From assembly GCA_038040285.1 (NCBI GenBank), contig JBBPIN010000018.1, positions 1 through 46,966 of the forward strand: a DNA stretch of 46,966 nt. Reading direction: 5' to 3'. Below the pieces are notes generated by a model. That model saw nothing but the letters and a program-made list of their open reading frames with translations, did not search any database and was not told the origin of the DNA. The position numbers were made by a program, and so were the translations under genes. Positions 34,341 through 41,646 of this stretch are shown in pieces (position 1 is the stretch's first letter; every line of letters starts with the position of its first letter). The DNA comes from Mayfieldus sp038040285 (GTDB taxonomy: Bacteria > Actinomycetota > Thermoleophilia > Solirubrobacterales > 70-9).

Positions 34341-34745
34341 ATGCGCGTTCTCTTCGTCTGCCTGCATAATGCCGGGCGCTCGCAAATGAGCGAGGCGCTG
34401 TTCAGCCGCGCGGCCGCCGGTCGCCACGAAGCGAGGTCGGCGGGGACCGAGCCGGCGCAGGAGCTGCACTCGGAGGTCGTCGAGGCAATGCGGGAGATCG
34501 GAATCGACCTCTCCGATCGCACTCCGCGTCTGCTTGAGCGCACCGACGCCGAGTGGGCCGACCTGGTGGTGACGATGGGCTGCGGGGACAGCTGCCCCTA
34601 CATCCCCGGCAAGCGCTATCTCGACTGGGAGTTGGAGGACCCCTCCGGCCGCCCCCCGGAGGAGGTGAGGGCGACCCGCGACGAGATCGAACGGCTGGTC
34701 AGCTCGCTGCTCGCGGAGACCGATTCGAGCTCAGGCGAGGCCTAG
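34341..34745 (+). CDS. arsC: arsenate reductase, low-molecular-weight phosphatase fold
   Basis: 134 residues. The P-loop CLHNAGRS (C7-x5-R13) is the active site. C81 and C85 in MGCGDSCP are the resolving cysteines of thioredoxin-coupled ArsC, and DWELEDPSG (95-103) carries the general-acid Asp region. It reduces arsenate to arsenite in the cytoplasm. No ars operon partner (arsR, acr3, arsB) is nearby. It lacks a ribosome-binding site and is probably leaderless. Its last 47 nt overlap the convergent glycosyltransferase gene. Confidence 0.92.
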   Translation: MRVLFVCLHNAGRSQMSEALFSRAAAGRHEARSAGTEPAQELHSEVVEAMREIGIDLSDRTPRLLERTDAEWADLVVTMGCGDSCPYIPGKRYLDWELEDPSGRPPEEVRATRDEIERLVSSLLAETDSSSGEA

Positions 34746-36471
34746 AGGGCGACACGGCGCCCGAACCTCCACCACACGCTTCCCCGTGCAGTTGGTAGAC
34801 CTGGACCATCGGGCCGGGGTGCTCGTAGGACAGCGGGTAGAAGTCGTAGGACCAGTCGTAGTCGAATGGGACGACGTCCCGACCGGGCCCGCCCGGGCGC
34901 CCGACGTCGCCCCACGGAGAGGCGCTGAAGCGAACCGTCCCGTAGCGCGCCAGCGCCGCGTAGTAGCTCGCCGCGCGCTTGCCGATGATCGGATCGGAGA
35001 GCGTCAGGCCCCAGTAGTTCGAGCTAGCCACGACCCAGCAGTAGCCGTCTCGCAGGTATGTGCGCACCAGCCGGTCGCTGAGGTAGCGGGCGTAAGCCGA
35101 GTCGCCTCCCAACAGCAGCTGCGGGCTGGTGATCGCATGGTCCCAGGGCGAGTTCCAGGCGTTGGCGACGAACGGCTCGGTGATCACCCTGGCGTCGGGC
35201 GGCACGTGGTCGAGCATCCAGATGCGGGCCAGGTTCAGCGTGTGGGGGCGCGAGAGGACGCGGTCGTTGTGGACCGAGTGGACGATGCCCTGCGCCGCCA
35301 GGGCAACGGCGGCGAGTGTGGTGAGCGCCATCGCGACCTGCGGCCGGCGCAAGCGGGCGGCGGCGAGGTCTGCTGCACGCACGGCCCCATAGGCGGCCAG
35401 CATGCAGATGATCGGGAACGCGGGCAGCATCCAGCGACCGAAGTAGCGGGTCTTCAGCCCCATGTAGAGCACGAACAGCGGCACGATCGGAATCAGGACC
35501 AGCGCCCGGCGGCGGTCCGTGCGCGCCAGCAGGGCCGCGCCACCGAGCGCGGCGATCACCGGCACCCAGCCGAGCCCCCAGGTGAAGGTGCGCAGATAGT
35601 GCGCGACTCCCCCGTCCGTGGGTTGGCCGAACTTGTGCCTGCCGACGACATCGCCCTGGGTGCCGAGGCTGCCGATGAAATGTGCTGGCTTGATGATGGC
35701 GAACGGGTTGCAGATCACGAAGGCGGCCACAGCGACGCCGACCGCCAACGCGAAAGCGCGGCGCAATGGCGGCGCGCCGGGACCGCGGGGGGCGAGCAGG
35801 ATTGCGGTCAGCATCGGGACCACCACGATCCCGTCCAGGTACTTGGTGGCCGCCGCTACACCGACGAAGGCGCCGGCGAGGACGTAGTCCCGCGTCGCGC
35901 CGCGCCTGAGGATTCCGGCGGTGCCGATCAGGGCCGCCGACGCCGCCGCCATGCCGGGGACGTTGTTGAGCGCCACATGCGAGTAGAAGACCGGCAGGAA
36001 GGCCACCGCCATCAGCAGCGCGGCCACCAATCCCACCCGGCGATCGAAGAAGCGATGCGCGGCGGCGAAGGTCAGCCACACGGCGAGCGTGCCGATCAGC
36101 GCCGTGACGATGCGGGCGGTCACGAACAGATCCGTGCGACCTGGGACCTCGCCGATCAGCCGGTGCGCTTCGCCGCCTCCGTAGCGCACCGCGAAGATCG
36201 CCTCCAGGAGGTAGGTGAGCAGCGGCGGATTCTGCATGTAATGCGGGTTGACGCTTCCGGCATCGAGCATGCGCGCGGCCCCGCGGACGTAGATCCGTTC
36301 CTCGTCTATCTGGTAGGCGAACGGCAGCCCGTACTTGATCCCCCACAGCCTCAGCAGCAGCGCCAGCAACAGGATGGCGCCGAGGGCGAGCATCCATGGC
36401 TCGATTCGCGACCGCTCCAAGCGGGCGCGTATTGGCGCCGTGACCGGCCGGGTGCCCAGCGAGGTCGCCAA
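34699..36471 (-). CDS. GT39/ArnT-like membrane glycosyltransferase
   Basis: 590 residues with about 11-13 transmembrane helices (for example WMLALGAILLLALLLRLW at 26-43). The first external loop has the acidic YQIDEERIYVRG motif (D56, E57), the catalytic site of GT-C enzymes that use polyprenyl-phosphate sugars. The C-terminal third (from about residue 400) is a soluble extracytoplasmic domain. It probably glycosylates proteins or lipids at the membrane; the acceptor is unknown. The TTG start lies 1 nt after the HAD gene stop, last of a coupled operon. The final ~30 residues read through antisense to arsC. Confidence 0.85.
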   Translation of the reverse strand: MATSLGTRPVTAPIRARLERSRIEPWMLALGAILLLALLLRLWGIKYGLPFAYQIDEERIYVRGAARMLDAGSVNPHYMQNPPLLTYLLEAIFAVRYGGGEAHRLIGEVPGRTDLFVTARIVTALIGTLAVWLTFAAAHRFFDRRVGLVAALLMAVAFLPVFYSHVALNNVPGMAAASAALIGTAGILRRGATRDYVLAGAFVGVAAATKYLDGIVVVPMLTAILLAPRGPGAPPLRRAFALAVGVAVAAFVICNPFAIIKPAHFIGSLGTQGDVVGRHKFGQPTDGGVAHYLRTFTWGLGWVPVIAALGGAALLARTDRRRALVLIPIVPLFVLYMGLKTRYFGRWMLPAFPIICMLAAYGAVRAADLAAARLRRPQVAMALTTLAAVALAAQGIVHSVHNDRVLSRPHTLNLARIWMLDHVPPDARVITEPFVANAWNSPWDHAITSPQLLLGGDSAYARYLSDRLVRTYLRDGYCWVVASSNYWGLTLSDPIIGKRAASYYAALARYGTVRFSASPWGDVGRPGGPGRDVVPFDYDWSYDFYPLSYEHPGPMVQVYQLHGEACGGGSGAVSPSRPRLSSNRSPRAAS

Positions 36472-36472
36472 G

Positions 36473-37111
36473 CTAGGTCGATCCCTCGAGGCCTGCCCTG
36501 ATCTCCTCGATCGCCTGCTCGTTGGCCCGGAAATGCACCGCCGTCATGCCCAGCTCGCGCGCCGCCTCGCAATTGCCTTCGACGTCGTCGACGAAAAGGC
36601 ATTGATCGCCTCCGAGCCCGATGCGCTCGAGGACGATCTCGTAGATCTCGGGGTCCGGCTTGCGACAGCCGACGAAGGCGGAATCGACCACGACCTCGAA
36701 CAGCTCGTCGATCGGGACCATCGAACGCCACAACGGCTCCCACTCGCGCACGTTGTTGGTAAGCAGCGCCATTCGCAGACCCCGCCCCTTCAACTCCCGC
36801 ATCAGCTCGATCATCGGTGGATTGGGCTTCAGAGCGTCGAAGTAGATCTCGCTGAAGCGGTGCATCTCGGGCCGGTGGCCCAGCTCCGGCTCGAGCTCGT
36901 CGGCGATCCGCTCCAGGAACAATGCCTCGGTCAACTCCCCCTTCTCCAGCTCGAACAGGGGGTGGCTGCTGTCGCGCTCCGCCATGCGCTGCATCGCCGA
37001 ACCGAGCGTCTCCATCGCGATCCCGGTCTGGTCCTGGAAGGCGACGAACGACTGGATCAGCGGTGTGGTGAGCACGCCGCCGAAGTCGGAGATGATCGCC
37101 CTGGTGCTCAA
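36473..37111 (-). CDS. HAD-superfamily hydrolase (subclass IA)
   Basis: 212 residues from TTG at 37111, which overlaps the upstream gene's TGA (TTGA). The frame extends to 37285, but that part is out-of-frame over the upstream gene and is Arg/Ala-rich. HAD motif I ISDFGGVLTTP (the second Asp is Gly, as in many subclass IA members), motif II LLTNN, motif III CRKPDPEIY and motif IV FVDDVEGN are all present. It is likely a phosphatase or dehalogenase-type enzyme; the substrate is not evident. Third gene of the fxsA operon. Confidence 0.88.
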   Translation of the reverse strand: MSTRAIISDFGGVLTTPLIQSFVAFQDQTGIAMETLGSAMQRMAERDSSHPLFELEKGELTEALFLERIADELEPELGHRPEMHRFSEIYFDALKPNPPMIELMRELKGRGLRMALLTNNVREWEPLWRSMVPIDELFEVVVDSAFVGCRKPDPEIYEIVLERIGLGGDQCLFVDDVEGNCEAARELGMTAVHFRANEQAIEEIRAGLEGST

Positions 37112-37848
37112 TCGGCCGCCGGCGCGGAGAGGATCTCGTAGCGCCCCAGGCCCGGCCTGCCGTCCATCGACCAGCGAAAGAAGGCGACGTCCAACCGACG
37201 CTCGCCGACCGGCAGCGAGGTCCCGCAGACAATCGAGCCGGCGGCCCGTAGCGGCGGGCGGGGCTCCGTTTCCTGCTCCGGCCACAGCTCCAGGGTCGCG
37301 CGAACCTGCCTTCCCGCCTCGTCGTAGTGGGTGGAGAGAAGCGGTTCGCGCACCTGCATGAGTTCGCCGGCCGGGTCGGCCAGCGCGGCGGTCACCTCCT
37401 CGTCGCCGTGATCGGTTGCCCCGTGCGGTCGCGCAGCGCGCAGGGCGAGCAGGCCGCCATCGCTGAAGACGACCGCGATCGAGCGGGTCAGGGAGACCTG
37501 ATCCGGATCGGCCTCCGAGACAGCGTCGGAGCGGATCCCCAGGCAGGCAACCTGTTGCGTTTCGTCGCCCCGTCGAAGCTCACCGAGCACCTGGCAGACC
37601 GCCAGCTCCTCGGAGCCCGCCCGCTCGCCGCCGAGGCTGACCGGTTCGCCGATCCGCGACAGCTCCAACTGCACCGCGACGCCGTCCATCTCCAGGCTGG
37701 CGGAATCGTCAGCGCCGTCGCCGAGCTGCGCCGCGGCGTCGGCGCTTGCCGCCAACACGTCGTCGTGGTCGAAGAGGACCGCAGCACCGGAGGGGCGGAG
37801 GGTGCCCGAAAGCCCGCGCTCGGGGTCGGCGAAGTCAAAGCCGATCAT
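37108..37848 (-). CDS. unknown beta-rich protein in the fxsA operon
   Basis: 246 residues from ATG 37848, overlapping the fxsA stop by 4 nt (ATGA). The frame extends further but runs antisense-like through fxsA, so the coupled ATG is chosen. Cytoplasmic by composition. Opens MIGFDFADPERGLSGTLRPSG; strands such as AVLFDHDDVLAAS, VQLELSRIG, IAVVFSDGGLLALRAARP and RRLDVAFFRWSMDG alternate. The protein appears to be a two-lobe beta fold without a named domain. Function is unknown; it is coupled to membrane and HAD genes. Confidence 0.7.
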   Translation of the reverse strand: MIGFDFADPERGLSGTLRPSGAAVLFDHDDVLAASADAAAQLGDGADDSASLEMDGVAVQLELSRIGEPVSLGGERAGSEELAVCQVLGELRRGDETQQVACLGIRSDAVSEADPDQVSLTRSIAVVFSDGGLLALRAARPHGATDHGDEEVTAALADPAGELMQVREPLLSTHYDEAGRQVRATLELWPEQETEPRPPLRAAGSIVCGTSLPVGERRLDVAFFRWSMDGRPGLGRYEILSAPAAD

Positions 37849-38372
37849 GACGGTGGCAGGCGCGGCTTCTCGGGGCCGTTCGACTTCGCCTCCTCCTGGC
37901 TGGCTCCGTTGGAGGGCATCTCTCGCGCTGAGCCCTCGAAGTCGTAGGGCTGCCCGCCGGGCGGGGGGCGATCGTGGCCCGCGCCGTACCCGCCCGCAGG
38001 TCCCCCGACCACGACGGCGCGGCGGCGGAGGTAACGGAACAATCCGGCGCGAATCAGCGCCCTGGTCGGGGGCAGCAGGAGCAACAGCCCGGCGACGTCG
38101 CTGATGAAGCCTGGCGTGAGCAGCAGCGTGCCACCCACGGCGATCATCACCCCGTCGGCGGCTTCGCGCCCGGGGAAGCGGCCCTCGGCGATCGCGGCGT
38201 TGAATCGACGCCAAGCCGAACGTCCCTGATGACGCAGCAGCATCGATCCGAGCAGCGCGTCGGCGAGCAGGATCGCCAGCGTGGGCAGGATGCCGATCGC
38301 CTCGCCGACTTTGATGATCACGTACAGCTCGGCGATCGGCACGACTATGAACAGCACGACCAGGAACAGCAT
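37845..38372 (-). CDS. fxsA: FxsA-family membrane protein
   Basis: 175 residues. Two to three N-terminal transmembrane helices (VVLFIVVPIAELYVIIKV about 5-22; LPTLAILLADALLGSMLL about 29-46) and a third (LLLTPGFISDVAGLLLLLPPTRALI about 83-107) match FxsA, whose overproduction excludes phage T7 in Escherichia coli with the F plasmid. The C-terminal ~60 residues are Pro/Gly-rich and cytoplasmic. First gene of a four-gene operon, overlapping the next by 4 nt. It is divergent from the sufT-like gene. Confidence 0.87.
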   Translation of the reverse strand: MLFLVVLFIVVPIAELYVIIKVGEAIGILPTLAILLADALLGSMLLRHQGRSAWRRFNAAIAEGRFPGREAADGVMIAVGGTLLLTPGFISDVAGLLLLLPPTRALIRAGLFRYLRRRAVVVGGPAGGYGAGHDRPPPGGQPYDFEGSAREMPSNGASQEEAKSNGPEKPRLPPS

Positions 38373-38414
38373 GGGTCGCGGAAGCCTAATGGGGCGGTGA
38401 TCTACGATGAGGGC

Positions 38415-38729
38415 ATGGCAACCGAGAATGGCACCGCCACAGAGGACGAGGTCCTCGAGGCGCTCGAGGAGGTCATCGACCCCGAGCTGGGACTCGATTT
38501 CGTGTCCCTGGGGCTCGTCTACGACGTCGAGGTCGAGGGCCCCGAGGTCTACGTCACCTTCACCCTGACCACGCCCGCCTGTCCGATCGGACCCCAGGTC
38601 TCAGAGCAGATGAAAGAGTTCGTCGGTGGGCTGCCGGGGGTCGAGAAGGTGCACCCGAAGATGATCTTCGAGCCGCCCTGGTCCCCGGAGATGATGTCCG
38701 AGGACGCGAAGTTCGCGCTCGGGTACTAG
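38415..38729 (+). CDS. SufT/MIP18-like Fe-S assembly factor (DUF59)
   Basis: 104 residues. VIDPELGLDFVSLGLVYDVEV (about residues 19-39), the TTPACPIGPQV loop with the conserved Cys (about 52-62), and the PPWSPEMMSEDAKFALGY ending define the MIP18/PaaD/SufT family, which helps mature iron-sulphur proteins. TACGAT (38403-38408) ends 6 nt before the ATG, so the message is probably leaderless. The C-terminus is normal. The integrase gene on the other strand overlaps its last 170 nt. Confidence 0.9.
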   Translation: MATENGTATEDEVLEALEEVIDPELGLDFVSLGLVYDVEVEGPEVYVTFTLTTPACPIGPQVSEQMKEFVGGLPGVEKVHPKMIFEPPWSPEMMSEDAKFALGY

Positions 38730-39930
38730 CCGCCGAAAGTCCCTGCTCAGAGGCGGTTTCCGGCTTCTCGGCCTCGGCCGTGTCAGCGGATGGTGCACCC
38801 GTCGCGCACCCAATCAGCGCCGTCAGCCGGTCCGCCGCGTCGTTCCGCGGCACATGGTGGACGTACCGCATCGTTGTACCGATGTCCGCGTGCCCGATGT
38901 ACGCCTTTACGTCTGACAGCGGGAACGCCTGCACGGCCAGGGTCGCAAAGGTGTGCCGCAGATCATGGAAGCGGATGCGTTTGAGGCCGGCCGCTTTCAG
39001 CGCCTTGACGTAGCGGCGGCGCATCGTCGAGCGCTCTAGGTGCTCGCCGACCGCGTTCACGAACACTAGATTGGCGTCGCCGGTCCATCGCTTCCGGCGG
39101 CTGAGCCCGTCGAGCGCAGCGGCGGCCTGATCGACCAGCGGGACCGACCGCACCTTGCCCGACTTCGGTGCGCCCTCGCTGCCGTAGGTAAACGACCGGC
39201 GGACGTGGATCAGATGCAGCGTCCAATCCACGTCAGCCCAGCGGAGCGCTAACAGCTCTCCGAGGCGAAGTCCCGAGAAGGCCGCGACCGTGAATAGCGC
39301 CGCGTCCTGCGGGTTGGCCGCGTTCGCGGCTAGCAGCTCGACCTCTGCGGGATCGAGAACGTTGAAGTCGCCCGAGCGGCGCTCAGGTCGGCGCTCGACC
39401 TTGGCGGCAGGATTGGAAGCGAGCCCGTAGACGCGCTGAGCCCGCTTGAAGATCGCGCCCAACTGTTGGAGGCGCTTATTCACGGTGCGGTCGCTGAGTC
39501 CGTCGGCGGCGAGGCGGGAGAGGTAGTGCTCGATTCCCTTCGACGTGATCGAGCCGAGCGGCGAGTCGTCGCCGAACTCCGGCAGCAGCTTCCGCTCTAG
39601 CTCGCGGCGGTATTCCTTGACGGTCGATGGTCGTAGCTTGCGGTCGCGCTCGCAGTAGCGCAGCCACTCCCGGCCGGCCGCCCCGAAGGTGACGCCGGAG
39701 CCCGGCGCCGGCTCGATCAGCACGTCGGGATCGTTGCCGCTGAGGATTGCTTGCAGCTTCGCCTCGGCCTGGCCGCGGGTCAGGTAGCCATCCGGCGGCC
39801 GGCTGCGCTTCGTCCAGACTTTCCCGAGCCGGCGTTGCAGCCGGCGCCGATCCGGCGTCCGGACCTGTGCGTTATAGACCGGGCCGTCAGCCCGATCAAC
39901 GACCCTTAGGAAACCTGTTGCGGCGCGCAT
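38560..39930 (-). CDS. tyrosine recombinase (integrase)
   Basis: 456 residues. An N-terminal arm-binding-like region (about 15-65) and SAM-like core-binding domain (about 80-175) lead to the catalytic domain: R222 (SGLRLGEL), K259 (SGKVRSV), H322-x-x-R325 (HDLRHTFAT), H347 (GHADIGTTMRY) and nucleophile Y356. All residues are intact, so it is probably active. Residues 401-456 are translated from DNA antisense to the sufT-like gene and are low-complexity (RTSRPRTSSPGT), clearly not natural. Integration likely replaced its original 3' end. The excisionase-like gene overlaps its start by 25 nt. Confidence 0.93.
   Translation of the reverse strand: MRAATGFLRVVDRADGPVYNAQVRTPDRRRLQRRLGKVWTKRSRPPDGYLTRGQAEAKLQAILSGNDPDVLIEPAPGSGVTFGAAGREWLRYCERDRKLRPSTVKEYRRELERKLLPEFGDDSPLGSITSKGIEHYLSRLAADGLSDRTVNKRLQQLGAIFKRAQRVYGLASNPAAKVERRPERRSGDFNVLDPAEVELLAANAANPQDAALFTVAAFSGLRLGELLALRWADVDWTLHLIHVRRSFTYGSEGAPKSGKVRSVPLVDQAAAALDGLSRRKRWTGDANLVFVNAVGEHLERSTMRRRYVKALKAAGLKRIRFHDLRHTFATLAVQAFPLSDVKAYIGHADIGTTMRYVHHVPRNDAADRLTALIGCATGAPSADTAEAEKPETASEQGLSAASTRARTSRPRTSSPGTRAARRSSSGAPSRPPAAHRRTLSSALRPGVRSDRRAWSG
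38725..38760. other. candidate left attachment-site region of an integrated element
   Basis: This spans the end of the sufT-like gene and the start of the sequence unique to the integrase. The integrase has its catalytic Tyr and a normal tail up to about residue 400; the antisense read-through begins exactly here. No second copy of this sequence was found to the right inside the window, so the partner site is missing or outside. Confidence 0.35.
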
Positions 39931-40097
39931 TTACTCTCGGCTATCCAGCGTTGTAGGTCGGCCGCATCGAAGCGGCGGTAGCGGCCGCATTGGACCGATG
40001 GCAGTGCGCCTTTACGGGCTTGGCGATAGACCCAGGACGGCGGGACCTGTAGACGATCTGCGACCTCATCGGCCGTCAATAGCTGCTCTGAGGACAT
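39906..40097 (-). CDS. excisionase-like helix-turn-helix protein
   Basis: 63 residues of the MerR/HTH_17 type. LLTADEVADRLQVPPSWVYRQARKGALPSVQCGRYRRFDAADLQRWI (about 6-52) is the winged HTH with the wing (GRYRRF). Such small proteins next to an integrase direct excision or control integrase expression. The ATG lies in a region with AGCTGCTCTGAGGAC upstream; the stop overlaps the integrase gene by 25 nt, so both are transcribed together. Confidence 0.87.
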   Translation of the reverse strand: MSSEQLLTADEVADRLQVPPSWVYRQARKGALPSVQCGRYRRFDAADLQRWIAESKCAPQQVS

Positions 40098-40384
40098 AAC
40101 ACATTTTATCGGCCGGGGGCGGCTAAGTCCGGATCCCCGGCGCCCCGGAACGTGGCCGGTTAGCTGCTCCGAAGCGCTCCTCAGTCGCTCCGAGCCGCGC
40201 CCCAGATCGCCTCAGCTCGCGGGCTTCCGGGGTCGAAGGGGTGCGGCCGGATAACCCCCGCCACCCCTGCGAAATTCCGATGCTCCGGGGCGCTGGAAAG
40301 CCGCTTGACAGCTCAAGTACCTGCCTCGATGAGCCTCATTTCGAAAATCTGAGGCTCCGGGGTTGCGGGGCTGAATGGTGGCCA
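40098..40384. other. non-coding regulatory DNA of the element, with inverted repeats
   Basis: No convincing gene. CTTGA-CAGC-TCAAG (40304-40317) overlaps a consensus -35 TTGACA (40305-40310), though no good -10 follows. GAGCCTCA / TGAGGCTC (40331-40338 and 40350-40357) is a perfect 8-bp inverted repeat with TTTCGAAA inside. This could be the excisionase/integrase control region or part of the attP-like recombination site. Confidence 0.4.
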
Positions 40385-40576
40385 TCAGCTCTCCTTCCCT
40401 CTCTGAGCATATCCGGGGTCATCCTCGCGGCGCTGGCGCCGCCGTCGCTGACGTTCCCGGCGCTCTTTCACGCGACGATCGCCTACGCTCAGGCTGCGCT
40501 GGAGTCGTGCGCCGACCAGGTTGGCTTGCGCATCGCGCAGCACGGCTCGGCGCCGCATGTCGGCCAGCTTGCTCAA
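40385..40576 (-). CDS. small basic protein (doubtful)
   Basis: 63 residues from a TTG start, Arg-rich (RRVKERRERQRRRRQRRE). Third-position GC is high and the frame is open, but there is no ribosome-binding site, no conserved motif and no neighbour coupling. It could be a real element-specific DNA-binding peptide or a chance frame in GC-rich DNA; I lean to chance. Confidence 0.25.
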   Translation of the reverse strand: MSKLADMRRRAVLRDAQANLVGARLQRSLSVGDRRVKERRERQRRRRQRREDDPGYAQRGKES

Positions 40577-40815
40577 TCATTCATGGCAGCACCCGATGTG
40601 AGACGAATCAAGCGAATGTGTCCAAGTTCATCGCTTGCACGAAGCGTTATTCAGTAGAAAGGCTGCGCCAGAGGCAAAAGTCGGGAGATGGCGAGACTGT
40701 CGGCGCCGGCGTCGGCGTCCGTCTGGGGGCATCCTAAGTTCCTAAGCCGCCAGGTGTCCTGCTATCCCTGGGCGGGGGAATGGCCCTCTAACGCGCCCCG
40801 AGCCGCGTCTGATGG
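40577..40815. other. no gene seen
   Basis: About 240 bp without a supported gene. The longer frames here are Arg/Pro-rich antisense shadows. It holds no repeat longer than a few bases and ends at the first SOS box. Confidence 0.5.
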
Positions 40816-40829
40816 CGAACGTATGTTCG
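40816..40829. promoter_or_regulatory. LexA/SOS box, copy 1
   Basis: CGAACGTATGTTCG matches the Gram-positive (Cheo) SOS consensus CGAAC-R-N-R-Y-GTTCG at every position, extended to an 18-bp dyad GGCGAAC-GTAT-GTTCGCC (40814-40831). It lies 183 bp before the start of the secreted-protein gene (41013). TAGGGT at 40859-40864 could be the -10 of the controlled promoter. Identical core to the box at 43016. Confidence 0.75.
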
Positions 40830-41012
40830 CCCTGAGCCCACGAGCACACAGAGAAGCATAGGGTGGGCTTGAACGGTTGCCGTCCGCGGCCGACGAGCCG
40901 AAGGCCTGGCCCGCCACCGCGCTCGGCCTCCGCTCCGTTTCGTCCAACGCGGGACCACGAGCCGTTTGCGCGCAAGCAGGACGGGCGTGGACCCAGAAAA
41001 GGAGTCGCAGGT

Positions 41013-41507
41013 ATGCCACTACGCAGGCTTATTTTCCTCTCAAGCTTGGTGCTCGCGGTCGCTGCTCTAAGCCCGGCAGCGGCGCTGGGGGCGGCAAAGG
41101 GCACCGACCGCCCGCTGAAAGGCACAAGAACAGCGACCTCGATCGTCAACCTTGCCACGGGGACGGGGACCGTCGACGGGACCTTTCGGTTCACCCATCT
41201 CGGGAAGGGGATCTTCTACGAAGAGGTCACGTCCACCCTCACGGGGAACACCTTCGTCGTTACGGGCACGGAAACCTTCGTCGCGGCGAACGGCGACAAG
41301 CTGTTCGTGACCGTCGCGGGGACGGGGACGCTTACGTCCACCGGAACCGAGTCCACGATCGTCGGGACGATCACCGGCGGCACCGGTCGCTTCGCCGACG
41401 CTAGCGGGACGTTTACGGCCACGGGCGTGGGCGTAATCGTCTCGGTCGTCGGGTCGATCGTTACGTCGACTGCCACCCACACTCCGGAAGGACAGATCAG
41501 CTACTAG
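41013..41507 (+). CDS. secreted beta-rich protein, unknown function
   Basis: 164 residues. The N-terminal signal peptide (RRLIFLSSLVLAVAALSPAAALG, about 4-26) is followed by a mature part of alternating beta strands rich in Thr/Gly/Val. FRFTHLGKGIFYEE, TFVVTGTETFVAANG and TITGGTGRFADASGTFTATG recall dirigent/allene-oxide-cyclase-like barrels, a resemblance not proven. AAAAGGAG at 40997-41004 is the ribosome-binding site. The frame upstream to 40863 is open but non-coding in character. An SOS box lies upstream and a strong terminator downstream. Confidence 0.75.
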   Translation: MPLRRLIFLSSLVLAVAALSPAAALGAAKGTDRPLKGTRTATSIVNLATGTGTVDGTFRFTHLGKGIFYEEVTSTLTGNTFVVTGTETFVAANGDKLFVTVAGTGTLTSTGTESTIVGTITGGTGRFADASGTFTATGVGVIVSVVGSIVTSTATHTPEGQISY

Positions 41508-41520
41508 GCGAGATCGGCCT

Positions 41521-41555
41521 GGGAGGGGCTCTTGCCCTGAGCGAGAGCCCCCTCC
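41521..41555 (+). terminator. strong hairpin after secreted-protein gene
   Basis: Left arm GGGAGGGGCTCT, loop about 11 nt, right arm AGAGCCCCCTCC, with one bulged C. It begins 14 nt after the stop at 41507. No T-run follows, but stem stability is high. Confidence 0.6.
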
Positions 41556-41646
41556 TGGTCGGCACGGGTTAAGCGGTGCTTCGCTAGGCGAAGTCTTCGC
41601 ACGCCCGGTGCGCGACCTCCAACGTTCTCCCGCGACATCGTTGCTC

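Noticed and set aside
38730..38760. tRNA-type attachment site for the integrase
   Set aside because: The junction lies at the 3' end of a protein gene (sufT-like), not a tRNA, and no direct repeat of the sequence was found in the window.
40742..41194. Minus-strand 150-residue open frame over the SOS box and the secreted-protein gene
   Set aside because: Composition is not protein-like and it overlaps a gene with a signal peptide and ribosome-binding site.
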